Source of the DNA: Phenylobacterium sp. RIFCSPHIGHO2_01_FULL_69_31
Lineage (GTDB): Bacteria; Pseudomonadota; Alphaproteobacteria; Caulobacterales; Caulobacteraceae
Direction of reading: 5' to 3'
DNA length: 64,000 nt
Assembly (NCBI RefSeq): GCF_001824475.1
Contig: NZ_MHXN01000007.1
Location: 193,611-257,610, forward strand
Shown: positions 8,602-15,474 of the stretch, one piece after another
How the letters are laid out: each line of letters opens with the position of its first letter
Position numbering within the stretch: position 1 is the first letter of the stretch
Translations under genes and position numbers: made by a program
Notes under the pieces: model-generated
Database searches by the model: none
Seen by the model: the letters and a program-made list of their open reading frames with translations, nothing else
Told to the model about the DNA's origin: nothing

Positions 8602-9042
8602 TTATGTCCAGCGCTCGCGGTCGGCGTGGTCCTGGGCCGTCGGCTCGACCCAGCGCGCCCCGCCCGGGCCGTGCTCCTTCTTCCAGAAGGGCGCCCGGGA
8701 CTTGAGGTAATCCATGAGGAAGTCACACGCCTCGAACGCCGCGCGTCGGTGACCGGCCGCAGTCGCCACGAAGACGATAGGCTCCCCGGGGCCGATCTTT
8801 CCGACCCGGTGCAGAATCGCCAGGTCGTGGAGGCCGAAGCGCTCGCGAGCCTGCTCCGCGATCTTGCCGATCTCGGCCTCGGTGAACCCGGGATAGGCCT
8901 CTAGCTCCAGGACGGTGGTGGCCCCCGCCTCGGCCCGTGCGATGCCGGTGAAGGTCGCAACGGCGCCCGTCTCGCTGCGGCCGCGGGTGAACTCGGAGAG
9001 CAGGGCCCCCGGGTCGAAGGCTGTTTCGACGAGCCTGATCAT
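8602..9042 (-). CDS. moaE: Molybdopterin synthase catalytic subunit MoaE
   Basis: A 146-residue MoaE, the large subunit of molybdopterin synthase. It uses thiocarboxylated MoaD to add the dithiolene sulfurs to cyclic pyranopterin monophosphate. The family hallmarks are GAVATFTGIAR near residue 27, the GHRRAAFEACDFLMDYLK substrate-site helix and APFWKKE with its catalytic lysine. The start overlaps the moaD stop by four bases (9039-9042), so it is coupled to moaD. It is the last gene of moaA-moaD-moaE. Confidence 0.95.
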   Translation of the reverse strand: MIRLVETAFDPGALLSEFTRGRSETGAVATFTGIARAEAGATTVLELEAYPGFTEAEIGKIAEQARERFGLHDLAILHRVGKIGPGEPIVFVATAAGHRRAAFEACDFLMDYLKSRAPFWKKEHGPGGARWVEPTAQDHADRERWT

Positions 9043-9278
9043 CCGCCGCTCATCGGGGGCAGGAAGGCCACTTCGCTCCTGGGCGACAGCGGCGCGTCGC
9101 CCCGCACCAGAGCCTGATCCACGGCGGTCTGCACGCCCGGGCCGCCCAGGGCTTCGCCCAGCGCCGCGTCCTCGGCCGCCAAGGCCCCGCGCAGGGCGGC
9201 GAGCGAGGCCGCCTCGACATCGCGCTCGCGCCAGCCGGCAAGGTCGCGGAGAGGGCCGAACAGGAGCACCCGCGCCAC
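9039..9278 (-). CDS. moaD: Molybdopterin synthase sulfur carrier subunit MoaD
   Basis: A 79-residue ubiquitin-fold protein that ends in Gly-Gly, the C-terminus that is adenylylated and thiocarboxylated to carry sulfur. FGPLRDLAG near the N-terminus and EVAFLPPMSGG at the end match MoaD. The ATG is one base after the moaA stop and the gene overlaps moaE by four bases, which gives a tight moaA-moaD-moaE operon. No adenylyltransferase partner (MoeB type) is visible in the window. Confidence 0.92.
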   Translation of the reverse strand: MARVLLFGPLRDLAGWRERDVEAASLAALRGALAAEDAALGEALGGPGVQTAVDQALVRGDAPLSPRSEVAFLPPMSGG

Positions 9279-9279
9279 G

Positions 9280-10320
9280 TCAGCCGCCCGTTGTGGACAT
9301 GTGCCGGGTCACCGCCGGCTGGGCGCGGGCGATCTCGAAATCGTGCCCTTTCGGCTTGCCGAGCACCGCCTCGCGGACGACCCTCGCCAGCTCCGCGTCG
9401 TCGGCGCCATCGCGCAGAACCGCACGCAGGTCGGTCGCGTCTTCCTGCCCCAGGCAGGTGTGCAGGGTGCCCGTGCAAGTCAGCCGCACGCGGTTGCAGG
9501 CCTCGCAGAAATTGTGACTGAGCGGGGTGATGAACCCCAGCCGCCCGCCCGTCTCCGCCACGCGCACATAGCGGGCCGGGCCGCCGGTGGAGAGCGGTAG
9601 GTCCTCCAGCGTCCAGAAGCTCTCCAGCTCCCGGCGCACCGCCGCGAGCGACAGGTACTGATCCGTCCGATCCGCCTCGATCTCGCCTAGCGGCATGGTC
9701 TCGATCAGGGTCAGGTCGCACCCTTCCCCATGCGCCCAGGCGATCAGGTCGGGGATTTCGGCGGCATTGTCGTCGCGGAGCGCCACGGCGTTGATCTTGA
9801 CCGCCAGGCCGGCGGCCTGCGCCGCGGCCACGCCGGCCAGCACCTTGCCGACGTCGCCGCCGCGGGTGAGCCGGCGGAACAGGTCCGGCTTCAGCGTGTC
9901 GAGCGAGACATTGATCCGCCGCACGCCGGCGTCGGCCAGCTCGCCCGCGAAATCCGCCAGGCGCGTGCCGTTAGTGGTGAGTGTCAGTTCGTCCAGCGCA
10001 CCCGAGCGCAGGTGGCGGCCGAGGCTTCGCACGAGGTCGAGCATGCCCTTGCGGACGAGCGGCTCGCCGCCCGTCAGCCGGAGCTTGCGGGTCCCCAGGC
10101 CGACGAAGGCCGAGGCGATGCGATCCAGTTCCTCGAGCGTGAGCACCTCGGCCTTGGGGAGGAAGGTCATGTGCTCGGCCATGCAATAGACGCAGCGCAG
10201 GTCGCAGCGGTCGGTGACCGAGAGCCGCAAATAGGTCACCGTCCGGCCGAAGCCGTCGACGAGGGGCTTGCCCGACAAGTCGGCCTGGGGCGCTGCGGCG
10301 ATGTTGTCGTATGGCGTCAT
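9280..10320 (-). CDS. moaA: GTP 3',8-cyclase MoaA
   Basis: A 346-residue radical SAM enzyme that carries out the first step of molybdenum-cofactor synthesis, turning GTP into 3',8-cyclo-dihydro-GTP. The SAM cluster motif CDLRCVYC is at about residues 39-46, followed by the SAM-binding LTGGEPL. The second iron-sulfur cluster is set by [14 protein letters not shown] and the later Cys in TLHTC. The C-terminus ends in Gly-Gly (HMSTTGG), as MoaA requires. It heads moaA-moaD-moaE and is divergent from the mocA-like gene with only 29 bases between the start codons. Confidence 0.97.
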   Translation of the reverse strand: MTPYDNIAAAPQADLSGKPLVDGFGRTVTYLRLSVTDRCDLRCVYCMAEHMTFLPKAEVLTLEELDRIASAFVGLGTRKLRLTGGEPLVRKGMLDLVRSLGRHLRSGALDELTLTTNGTRLADFAGELADAGVRRINVSLDTLKPDLFRRLTRGGDVGKVLAGVAAAQAAGLAVKINAVALRDDNAAEIPDLIAWAHGEGCDLTLIETMPLGEIEADRTDQYLSLAAVRRELESFWTLEDLPLSTGGPARYVRVAETGGRLGFITPLSHNFCEACNRVRLTCTGTLHTCLGQEDATDLRAVLRDGADDAELARVVREAVLGKPKGHDFEIARAQPAVTRHMSTTGG

Positions 10321-10349
10321 CCGACGTCCAAGATAGGAGGGAACCGCGC

Positions 10350-10937
10350 GTGGCGACAGTAGGCAGGTTCGCCGCGGTGGTGCTGGCGGCCGGCGCGGGC
10401 TCCCGCTTCGGCGGCGGCAAGCTGCTGGCGGACTATGGCGGCGCCCCGCTGCTGCACGCCGCCCTCGCTGCGGCGCGGGCCGCGCCGGCGCAGTTCGTCA
10501 CCCTGGTGACCGGTGCGGACGCCGAAGCCGTGGCCGCCTGCGCACGAGGCTTCGACCCGGGTGTCAGGGTGGTCCACGCCGCGGACCATGCCCAGGGAAT
10601 GGCCGCCTCGCTGCGGGCAGGGATCGCCAGTCTGGAGCCCGGCCTGGACGGCGCCTTCGTCTTCCTGGGCGACATGCCGCGCGTGCCTCACGCCGTGCTC
10701 GCCCCGCTCGCCGCGGCCATAGAGGCCGGGGCGCCGGCTGCAGCGCCGGTCTTTGCGGGACAGCGCGGAAACCCGGTGGTGCTGGGCCGCGCCCTCTTCG
10801 GCGATGTCGCGGCGCTGCGCGGCGATGTGGGCGCTCGGCCGATCCTGCAGGGACTGGGCGCGGCGCTCGCGCAGGTGGAGGCTCCGGACGACGGCGTGCT
10901 GTTCGACGTCGACGTCCGCGAGGACCTGCCGCGCTAG
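10350..10937 (+). CDS. mocA: Molybdenum cofactor nucleotidyltransferase (MocA/MobA-like)
   Basis: A 195-residue NTP-transferase. The nucleotide loop [21 protein letters not shown] and the acidic FLGDMP site are intact, and [28 protein letters not shown] is closer to the MocA/CoxC type, which attaches CMP to the cofactor for xanthine-dehydrogenase-type enzymes, than to MobA. That fits the nearby xdhC-like gene. I chose the GTG at 10350-10352 because AGGAGG (10335-10340) is nine bases upstream; the longer frame from 10311 would overlap moaA. Its stop overlaps the stop of the next minus-strand gene. Confidence 0.85.
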   Translation: MATVGRFAAVVLAAGAGSRFGGGKLLADYGGAPLLHAALAAARAAPAQFVTLVTGADAEAVAACARGFDPGVRVVHAADHAQGMAASLRAGIASLEPGLDGAFVFLGDMPRVPHAVLAPLAAAIEAGAPAAAPVFAGQRGNPVVLGRALFGDVAALRGDVGARPILQGLGAALAQVEAPDDGVLFDVDVREDLPR

Positions 10938-11107
10938 ACCTTGATGTCCAGCTGCGGGGCGGACGCAGCCGGTTGGATGCGCACCTGATCGGCAATGTTG
11001 AGCGTCTTCACGGCCGCAGCGATCGTCTGCGCCACCTGCACCGATGTGGGCAGGGTGAACGGCATCCAAAGGCCTGAGCCGGAATTTCGCAGCTGTACGC
11101 TGACCAT
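10934..11107 (-). CDS. Small conserved hypothetical protein, probable CtrA target
   Basis: A 57-residue soluble protein (MVSVQLRNSGSGLWMPFTL... to QLDIKV) with no signal or membrane segment. I do not recognise the family. The ATG at 11105-11107 has GAGG about eight bases upstream. The alternative GTG at 11149 would put the start almost on a CtrA box and has no spaced ribosome site. The perfect TTAA-N7-TTAA site at 11153-11167 lies about 46 bases upstream of the ATG, the right distance for a CtrA-activated promoter. The stop overlaps the mocA-like stop on the other strand. Confidence 0.6.
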   Translation of the reverse strand: MVSVQLRNSGSGLWMPFTLPTSVQVAQTIAAAVKTLNIADQVRIQPAASAPQLDIKV

Positions 11108-11152
11108 AGCGTCTGCCTCGACATTCTGGCGGTCACCATACAAGAGCACCTC

Positions 11153-11167
11153 TTAACCGGGGGTTAA
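11153..11167. promoter_or_regulatory. Putative CtrA box (TTAA-N7-TTAA)
   Basis: A perfect match to the full CtrA recognition sequence, TTAA at 11153-11156 and 11164-11167 separated by CCGGGGG. It lies between a minus-strand small gene starting at 11107 and a plus-strand secreted-protein gene starting at 11340. The spacing fits activation of the former. Confidence 0.7.
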
Positions 11168-11339
11168 TCGGAATCTCAATTGCCGGTTGCGGGCCCATGT
11201 GTCGCAGGCTGCCCGCCGCCCCTGCTCTCGGACGGACCCCCGAGCGCCCGTCCCACTCGGCGATCCGCGTTCGCGGGACCTGGTATGCGGACTGCGACCT
11301 GGACTTGCCGGACTCCACCATGACGCGCATGCTCGGCAG

Positions 11340-11813
11340 ATGTTGAGCCGCCTTCCCACCCTGATCCTGGGCGTCGCCCTGTCGACTTTGGCCGGCGCGG
11401 CGGTCGCGCGGGACTACATCGTCGTCGCCTCGACCGACCCAGCTATTCCGAGGGGCGCCTCCTACGACGCCGGCGCCAAGGCCCCGCTGGCGCCGGGCCG
11501 CACGCTGACCCTGATGCACGCCTCCGGCGACATGGTTCGCCTGAAGGGCGCCCCCGGCGGCGTGGCGGTCCCGACGCGTAAGGCGGGCCAGGCCGAGGCC
11601 GAGCGGCTCGCCGTCCTGCGGACCATCGTGGCGCCGCCCGAGCGGACCAAGGCCGGCCTCTATGCGGCGCGGGCGCGCGCAGGCGTCTGCCCCGAGGCAG
11701 CCGGCATCACGACTCTGGACGCCATCGTCCAGGTGCATCAGGGCGGCTGCACCGACGAGGCGGCGCAGGCGCTCGAGAGCTGGATGGAAAGCCACCCGGC
11801 GACGGACGGCTGA
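11340..11813 (+). CDS. Secreted hypothetical protein
   Basis: A 157-residue protein with a clear N-terminal signal peptide (MLSRLPTLILGVALSTLAGAAVA, cleavage likely before RDYIVV), so it should be periplasmic. The mature part is about 135 residues and contains two cysteines (GVCPEA and GGCTDE) that could form a disulfide. No family is recognised. The ATG at 11340-11342 was chosen because the signal peptide starts there. The 230 bases upstream hold no convincing gene; the only clear feature in them is the CtrA box. Confidence 0.7.
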   Translation: MLSRLPTLILGVALSTLAGAAVARDYIVVASTDPAIPRGASYDAGAKAPLAPGRTLTLMHASGDMVRLKGAPGGVAVPTRKAGQAEAERLAVLRTIVAPPERTKAGLYAARARAGVCPEAAGITTLDAIVQVHQGGCTDEAAQALESWMESHPATDG

Positions 11814-11972
11814 GCCCCAGGGTTTTATCCCGGGCTCGCCCCGGTCCGTCGGCGGTCCGACACAAGGAAAAAGTCCCTTCGGCCGACCGAACCTTATGCT
11901 CGCTCAAGGCTTTATGGGACGCAGCGCCGACCGCGGCGGACGCTGTCCATCGCCAACACGGAAGGACGAACC

Positions 11973-12200
11973 ATGGGCCAGGACAACAATATGAACCAAG
12001 GCCAGAACGACCAGACCCGGCGCCCGCAGCAGCAGCAGGACAATCAGTCCCAGCAGCAGCCGAACCAGCAGAACCAGCAGGGCGAACGCCAGGGCCAGCA
12101 AGGCGGCCAGCAGGACCGCCAGGGTCAGGAAAACCAGGCGGGCCAAGCCGGCCAGTCGGGCCAGTCCGGGCAGTCCGGCCAGCGCGACGAAAACCGCTGA
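11973..12200 (+). CDS. Glutamine-rich low-complexity protein
   Basis: A 75-residue, extremely hydrophilic protein made mostly of Gln, Gly, Asn, Arg and Asp, with runs of QQQQ and a GQSGQSGQSGQ tail. It has no hydrophobic core, so it should be intrinsically disordered. AAGGA lies seven bases before the ATG, and a perfect 13-bp terminator hairpin follows the stop, which supports a real single gene. No EcfG promoter motif is visible in the 160 bases upstream. The function is unknown. Such short disordered Gln/Gly proteins are sometimes stress-protective, but nothing in the sequence proves that here. Confidence 0.72.
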   Translation: MGQDNNMNQGQNDQTRRPQQQQDNQSQQQPNQQNQQGERQGQQGGQQDRQGQENQAGQAGQSGQSGQSGQRDENR

Positions 12201-12207
12201 CGGCGGA

Positions 12208-12240
12208 CGAAGCCTCTCCCGGACGACGGGAGAGGCTTCG
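12208..12240 (+). terminator. Hairpin terminator after Gln-rich gene
   Basis: Perfect 13-bp stem, CGAAGCCTCTCCC (12208-12220) with GGGAGAGGCTTCG (12228-12240) and a 7-base loop, then CCTCTT. It lies between convergent genes (cysQ ends at 12246) and may serve both. The T-tract is poor. Confidence 0.7.
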
Positions 12241-12245
12241 CCTCT

Positions 12246-13028
12246 TCAGTCGGCGCCGCGCGCCACGAACCATCCATTCCTGAATCCGTCGCTCGCCTTG
12301 CCGTAGGCGAACGGCCGCCCCTCCGGCGTCAGCACCGAGCCGCCAGCGGCCTCCAGCACAGCCTGACCGGCCGCGATATCCCACTCCATCGTCGGCCCAT
12401 GCCGCGGATAGATGTCGGCCGAGCCTTCGGCGATCCGGCAGAACTTGATCGACGAATCCATCGGCTCGCGCAGATCGAAGCCGTACTGCTCGGCGAGCTT
12501 GACCGCCGTTTCTTCCTTCATTGTGTGGCTGACGAGCGCCACCGCGCTCCCCTTCGGCCACGGGCGTGCGACTATCCGATCGGCGGGACCGCCGTTCACC
12601 CGCTTCAGCGCCACTCCGCCTTTCGTGAACCAGGTCTCTCCACTGGGCGGGGCGCAAACCGCGCCCGCGACCGGGCGGCCGTCTTCGATCAGGGCGATGT
12701 TCACGGTGAAGTTCGGGTCGCCCCGGACGAAGGCCTTGGTGCCGTCGAGCGGATCCACCAGGAAGAAGCGGGGGCCGATCGAGTCCGGCGTCCCGAACTC
12801 GCTGGCGTCCTCCTCCGAGATCACCGGCACGCCTGGAAAGTGGCGGGCCAGGTGCTCCAGGATCAGCTTCTCGCCGCGCTGGTCGGCCTCGGTGACCGGG
12901 CTTTCGTCGGCCTTGGTGAGGACTTCAACGCCGGAGCGCCACAACGGCAGGATCAGGGCGGCGGCGGCCTCGCAGATGTCGGCCAGCACGTCGCCGACGT
13001 CGTTCGCGTTCACGGAGCTCTCGGTCAA
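12246..13028 (-). CDS. cysQ: 3'(2'),5'-bisphosphate nucleotidase CysQ
   Basis: A 260-residue member of the inositol-monophosphatase superfamily. The metal-site motifs are present: ISEED near residue 70, DPLDGT near residue 92 and WDIAAGQAVLEAAGG near residue 216. CysQ removes the 3'-phosphate from PAP, a by-product of sulfotransfer and sulfate assimilation, in the cytosol. It lies six bases downstream of the DUF3553 gene on the same strand, so the two are probably one transcript. In Caulobacter relatives this pair also borders chpT. Confidence 0.9.
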   Translation of the reverse strand: MTESSVNANDVGDVLADICEAAAALILPLWRSGVEVLTKADESPVTEADQRGEKLILEHLARHFPGVPVISEEDASEFGTPDSIGPRFFLVDPLDGTKAFVRGDPNFTVNIALIEDGRPVAGAVCAPPSGETWFTKGGVALKRVNGGPADRIVARPWPKGSAVALVSHTMKEETAVKLAEQYGFDLREPMDSSIKFCRIAEGSADIYPRHGPTMEWDIAAGQAVLEAAGGSVLTPEGRPFAYGKASDGFRNGWFVARGAD

Positions 13029-13034
13029 TTCGTC

Positions 13035-13229
13035 CTACTTTCGGGGATCGTCGCCTGCGAACACCAGCGTCACGACGGCGGCGTCGATCGTCTGCTTGCC
13101 CGCGTGCTCGAAGTTCACGGTCACCTTGCGCCCGGCCACGGACTGAACCTGGCCCAGCCCCCACGCGATTTCGGTCGGGTGACGCACCAGGACGCCCGGT
13201 TCCAGGAACGGATCCCAAAACGTGTCCAT
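13035..13229 (-). CDS. DUF3553 domain protein
   Basis: A 64-residue protein with the DUF3553 core: an N-terminal LEPGVLVRHPTEIAWGLGQVQSV stretch, then a beta-strand segment KVTVNFEHAGKQTI. The fold resembles a small SH3-like barrel, as in CarD/TRCF-type domains, but the role is unknown. The ATG at 13227-13229 is the natural family start. It is divergent from chpT with 65 bases between the starts, and is followed by cysQ after six bases. Confidence 0.82.
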   Translation of the reverse strand: MDTFWDPFLEPGVLVRHPTEIAWGLGQVQSVAGRKVTVNFEHAGKQTIDAAVVTLVFAGDDPRK

Positions 13230-13294
13230 GGGCGGGTCTATTAGAGAGGCCCAGGCGTTTCCCCAAGGCGCAAATCGCGCCAAGGTTACGCTCC

Positions 13295-13945
13295 ATGACC
13301 GACGCCAACGCCCCCGCCGTGCGGCCCGCCGAACTCGCCGCCTATCTCGCGGCGCGGATGTGCCATGACTTCATCAGCCCGGCGAGCGCCATCTCCTCGG
13401 GACTGGACCTGCTCGACGACCCCTCGGCGCAGGACATGCGCGAGGAGGCCATGGGGCTGATCACCTCCTCGGCCAAGAAGCTGGCCGACCTCTTGTCGTT
13501 CTGCCGGGTGGCGTTCGGCGCCTCGGCGTCGGCCGAGACCTTCGACGCCCGCGACCTGGAAAAGCTGGCCCAGGGCGTGTTCGCCCACATGCGCGCCGAG
13601 CTCGCCTGGGCCGTGGACACTCCGGCCGTGAACAAGCCCGCCGCACGGACCCTACTCAACCTGTCCCAGATGGCCGGCGCGGCGCTGCCCACCGGCGGGG
13701 TCGCCAAGGTCCGCGCGGTCCAGGAGGGCGCTTCGCTGGCGATCGCTATCGAATCCACCGGGCCGCGTGCGCGGCTTCGTCCCGAGGTGCTGGCCGGCCT
13801 GCAGGGGCAGCCGCCGGGCGAGGGCCTGCACGGCCACTGGGTCCAGGCCTATTACACTCACCTGTTCGTCACCGACGCGGGCGGCCGCGTGTTCGCCGAC
13901 GTGCAGGAGGAACGGGTCATCTTCGCGGCGACGCTGCCGGCCTGA
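13295..13945 (+). CDS. chpT: Histidine phosphotransferase ChpT
   Basis: A 216-residue dimeric histidine phosphotransferase. In Caulobacter, ChpT carries phosphate from the hybrid kinase CckA to the master regulator CtrA and to CpdR. The phospho-acceptor His24 sits in RMCHDFISPASAISSGLDLL, the first helix of the four-helix bundle. The C-terminal half (about residues 80-216) is the degenerate, ATP-free kinase-like domain ending VIFAATLPA. The location beside a CheY-like gene, cheR and the stress core matches the Caulobacter arrangement. Confidence 0.92.
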   Translation: MTDANAPAVRPAELAAYLAARMCHDFISPASAISSGLDLLDDPSAQDMREEAMGLITSSAKKLADLLSFCRVAFGASASAETFDARDLEKLAQGVFAHMRAELAWAVDTPAVNKPAARTLLNLSQMAGAALPTGGVAKVRAVQEGASLAIAIESTGPRARLRPEVLAGLQGQPPGEGLHGHWVQAYYTHLFVTDAGGRVFADVQEERVIFAATLPA

Positions 13946-14029
13946 TGCCAGCTTCTGCCGCCGCCCATACCCCGCGTTAACCAACTCAGCGCGACATAGG
14001 CATCCAGACTCCTGGAGCGCCGTAGACCC

Positions 14030-14398
14030 TTGCAGACCTGCCTCGTCGTCGACGACAGCCGCGTGATCCGCAAGGTCTCGCGCCGGATCCTCGAGGATCT
14101 GGGGTTCGAGGTCGCCGAGGCGTCGGACGGCGTCGAGGCCATGGCCTGGTGCAGTGCGGTGATGCCCGACCTGGTCCTGCTGGACTGGCGTATGCCCGCC
14201 ATGGACGGCCTCGAGTTCCTGAAGAAGTTGCGGGGCGGGCCGGGCGGCGATCACCCCAAGGTGGTCTTCTGCAGCGTCGAGAACGAGATTGAATCGATCC
14301 GCGAAGCGCTGGACGCGGGGGCCGACGAATACATCATGAAGCCCTTCGACGGCGGCATCATCGCCGGCAAGCTGGGCTATCTGGGGCTGGTCGGATGA
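14030..14398 (+). CDS. CheY-like single-domain response regulator
   Basis: A 122-residue stand-alone receiver domain. Acidic residues Asp8 and Asp9, phospho-acceptor Asp52 (LLDWRMP), and the conserved Lys in IMKPF are all present. There is no output domain, so it should act by protein contact. The start is a TTG (14030-14032) and no ATG or GTG gives a complete receiver. GGAG lies about 13 bases upstream, longer than ideal. It overlaps the following cheR by four bases. A GTTAACC sequence (a CtrA half-site) lies in the 84-base gap after chpT. Confidence 0.88.
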   Translation: MQTCLVVDDSRVIRKVSRRILEDLGFEVAEASDGVEAMAWCSAVMPDLVLLDWRMPAMDGLEFLKKLRGGPGGDHPKVVFCSVENEIESIREALDAGADEYIMKPFDGGIIAGKLGYLGLVG

Positions 14399-15210
14399 TC
14401 CCGGCGCAGGATCGCGAATTCCTGGCCTCCCTGTGCCTCGCGCGCGCCGGCCTGCGGGTCGACGCCGAGAAAGCCTATCTGATCGAAAGCCGGCTGGCGC
14501 CGCTGGCCCGCCGAGAATGCTTCAGTTCGTCCGAGGCCTTCATCGACGCCCTGCGGCACGGCGCGGATGACCGGCTGGTCTGGGCCGCCGTCGAGGCCAT
14601 GGCGTTGCCCGAGAGCGAGTTTTTCCGGGATCACCACGTCTTCTCCATCCTGGCGGAGGAGGTGGTTCCGGCCCTCGCCCGTGCGCGGGGCGGCGAGCCG
14701 GTGCGGATCTGGAGCGCCGCCTGCGGTGCGGGCCAGGAGATCTACTCCCTCGCCATGCTGCTGGCCGACGCACCGGGCGTCGGCAGGATCGAGCTCTTCG
14801 CCTCCGACCTGTCGGAGCGGAGCCTTGAGAAGGCCCAGAGCGGCCGCTATTCGCAGTTCGAGGTCCAGCGCGGCCTGCCCGCCCGCATGCTGGTGCGGCA
14901 TTTCGAAAAGGACGGCGAGTCGTTCGTCCTCTCGCCACGCGTGCGACAGATGGTGCGCTGGCGGCGGGTGAACCTGATGGACGATCTATCCCGCATCGGC
15001 CAGTTCGATCTGATCCTCTGCCGCAACGTGCTCGGCCAGCTCGCGCCGGAGGCAGGCGCGCGCCTGCTCGATCAGATCGGATCCGCCCTGGCCCCCGGCG
15101 GCGGTCTGCTGCTGGGACACAACGATTCCGCAGGCAAGGCGTTCGTCCGGGTCGCCCCCGACATGGCGCTCTACGCCGCTGCCGAGCCGCGCGCCCGCTC
15201 GGCCGCCTGA
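14395..15210 (+). CDS. cheR: CheR-type chemoreceptor methyltransferase
   Basis: A 271-residue SAM-dependent methyltransferase with the CheR layout: an N-terminal helical domain (about residues 1-75, RVDAEKAYLIESRL) and a Rossmann domain with WSAACGAGQEIYSLAM (SAM site), FASDLSERSLEKA and FDLILCRNVLGQL. CheR enzymes methylate glutamates of chemoreceptors. No receptor, cheA or cheB is nearby, so the target is unclear; here it is coupled by a four-base overlap to a CheY-like protein next to chpT. A terminator follows at 15225. Confidence 0.88.
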   Translation: MIPAQDREFLASLCLARAGLRVDAEKAYLIESRLAPLARRECFSSSEAFIDALRHGADDRLVWAAVEAMALPESEFFRDHHVFSILAEEVVPALARARGGEPVRIWSAACGAGQEIYSLAMLLADAPGVGRIELFASDLSERSLEKAQSGRYSQFEVQRGLPARMLVRHFEKDGESFVLSPRVRQMVRWRRVNLMDDLSRIGQFDLILCRNVLGQLAPEAGARLLDQIGSALAPGGGLLLGHNDSAGKAFVRVAPDMALYAAAEPRARSAA

Positions 15211-15224
15211 CCGCCAAAACACGA

Positions 15225-15250
15225 AAGGCCCCGAAGCAACTCCGGGGCCT
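15225..15250. terminator. Bidirectional hairpin between cheR and entericidin gene
   Basis: AAGGCCCCG (15225-15233) pairs with CGGGGCCTT (15243-15251 region) across a short loop. It sits between convergent genes and can end transcripts from both sides. There is no long T-run. Confidence 0.7.
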
Positions 15251-15273
15251 TCGCAGCGATACCTCGCTAAGAA

Positions 15274-15411
15274 CTACTTCTTCGCGTCTTCGGCCGTGTC
15301 CGTCACCGCCTCGCCGGCGGACTTCACATCCTTGCCCGCGCCGGACACGGTGTTGCAGGCGCTGGCAGCGAGGCTTGCGGCCAGAACGGCCAGCAGTACG
15401 ACTTTACGCAT
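15274..15411 (-). CDS. Entericidin-like lipoprotein
   Basis: A 45-residue lipoprotein (MRKVVLLAVLAASLAASAC, then NTVSGAGKDVKSAGEAV and a lysine-rich end). The lipobox cysteine is residue 19, and the short Gly/Ala/Lys amphipathic mature part is typical of entericidin A/B family proteins. GGGAGA lies about six bases before the ATG. A perfect EcfG promoter (GGAAC-N17-CGTT at 15449-15474) lies about 40 bases upstream, inside the 3' end of phyK, so it should belong to the general stress regulon. Caulobacter has a similar gene in the same place. Confidence 0.88.
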   Translation of the reverse strand: MRKVVLLAVLAASLAASACNTVSGAGKDVKSAGEAVTDTAEDAKK

Positions 15412-15448
15412 GGTGAATCTCCCGGGGGCTTCTATTGCTCCCCGCGGC

Positions 15449-15474
15449 AACGCTTCAGGCCGCGGCCTGGTTCC
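15449..15474 (-). promoter_or_regulatory. EcfG (SigT) promoter of the entericidin gene
   Basis: On the minus strand, GGAAC (15474-15470), 17 bases, then CGTT (15452-15449). The predicted start point is near 15441, giving a 30-base leader before the entericidin ATG. The site overlaps the last codons of phyK. Confidence 0.82.

Noticed and set aside
10318..10350. Molybdenum-cofactor riboswitch before moaA
   Set aside because: The divergent gap is only 29 bases, too short for the motif.
12020..12190. Tandem repeat or CRISPR-like array
   Set aside because: The repetition is due to Gln/Gly codons in one reading frame; unit size and spacing are irregular.
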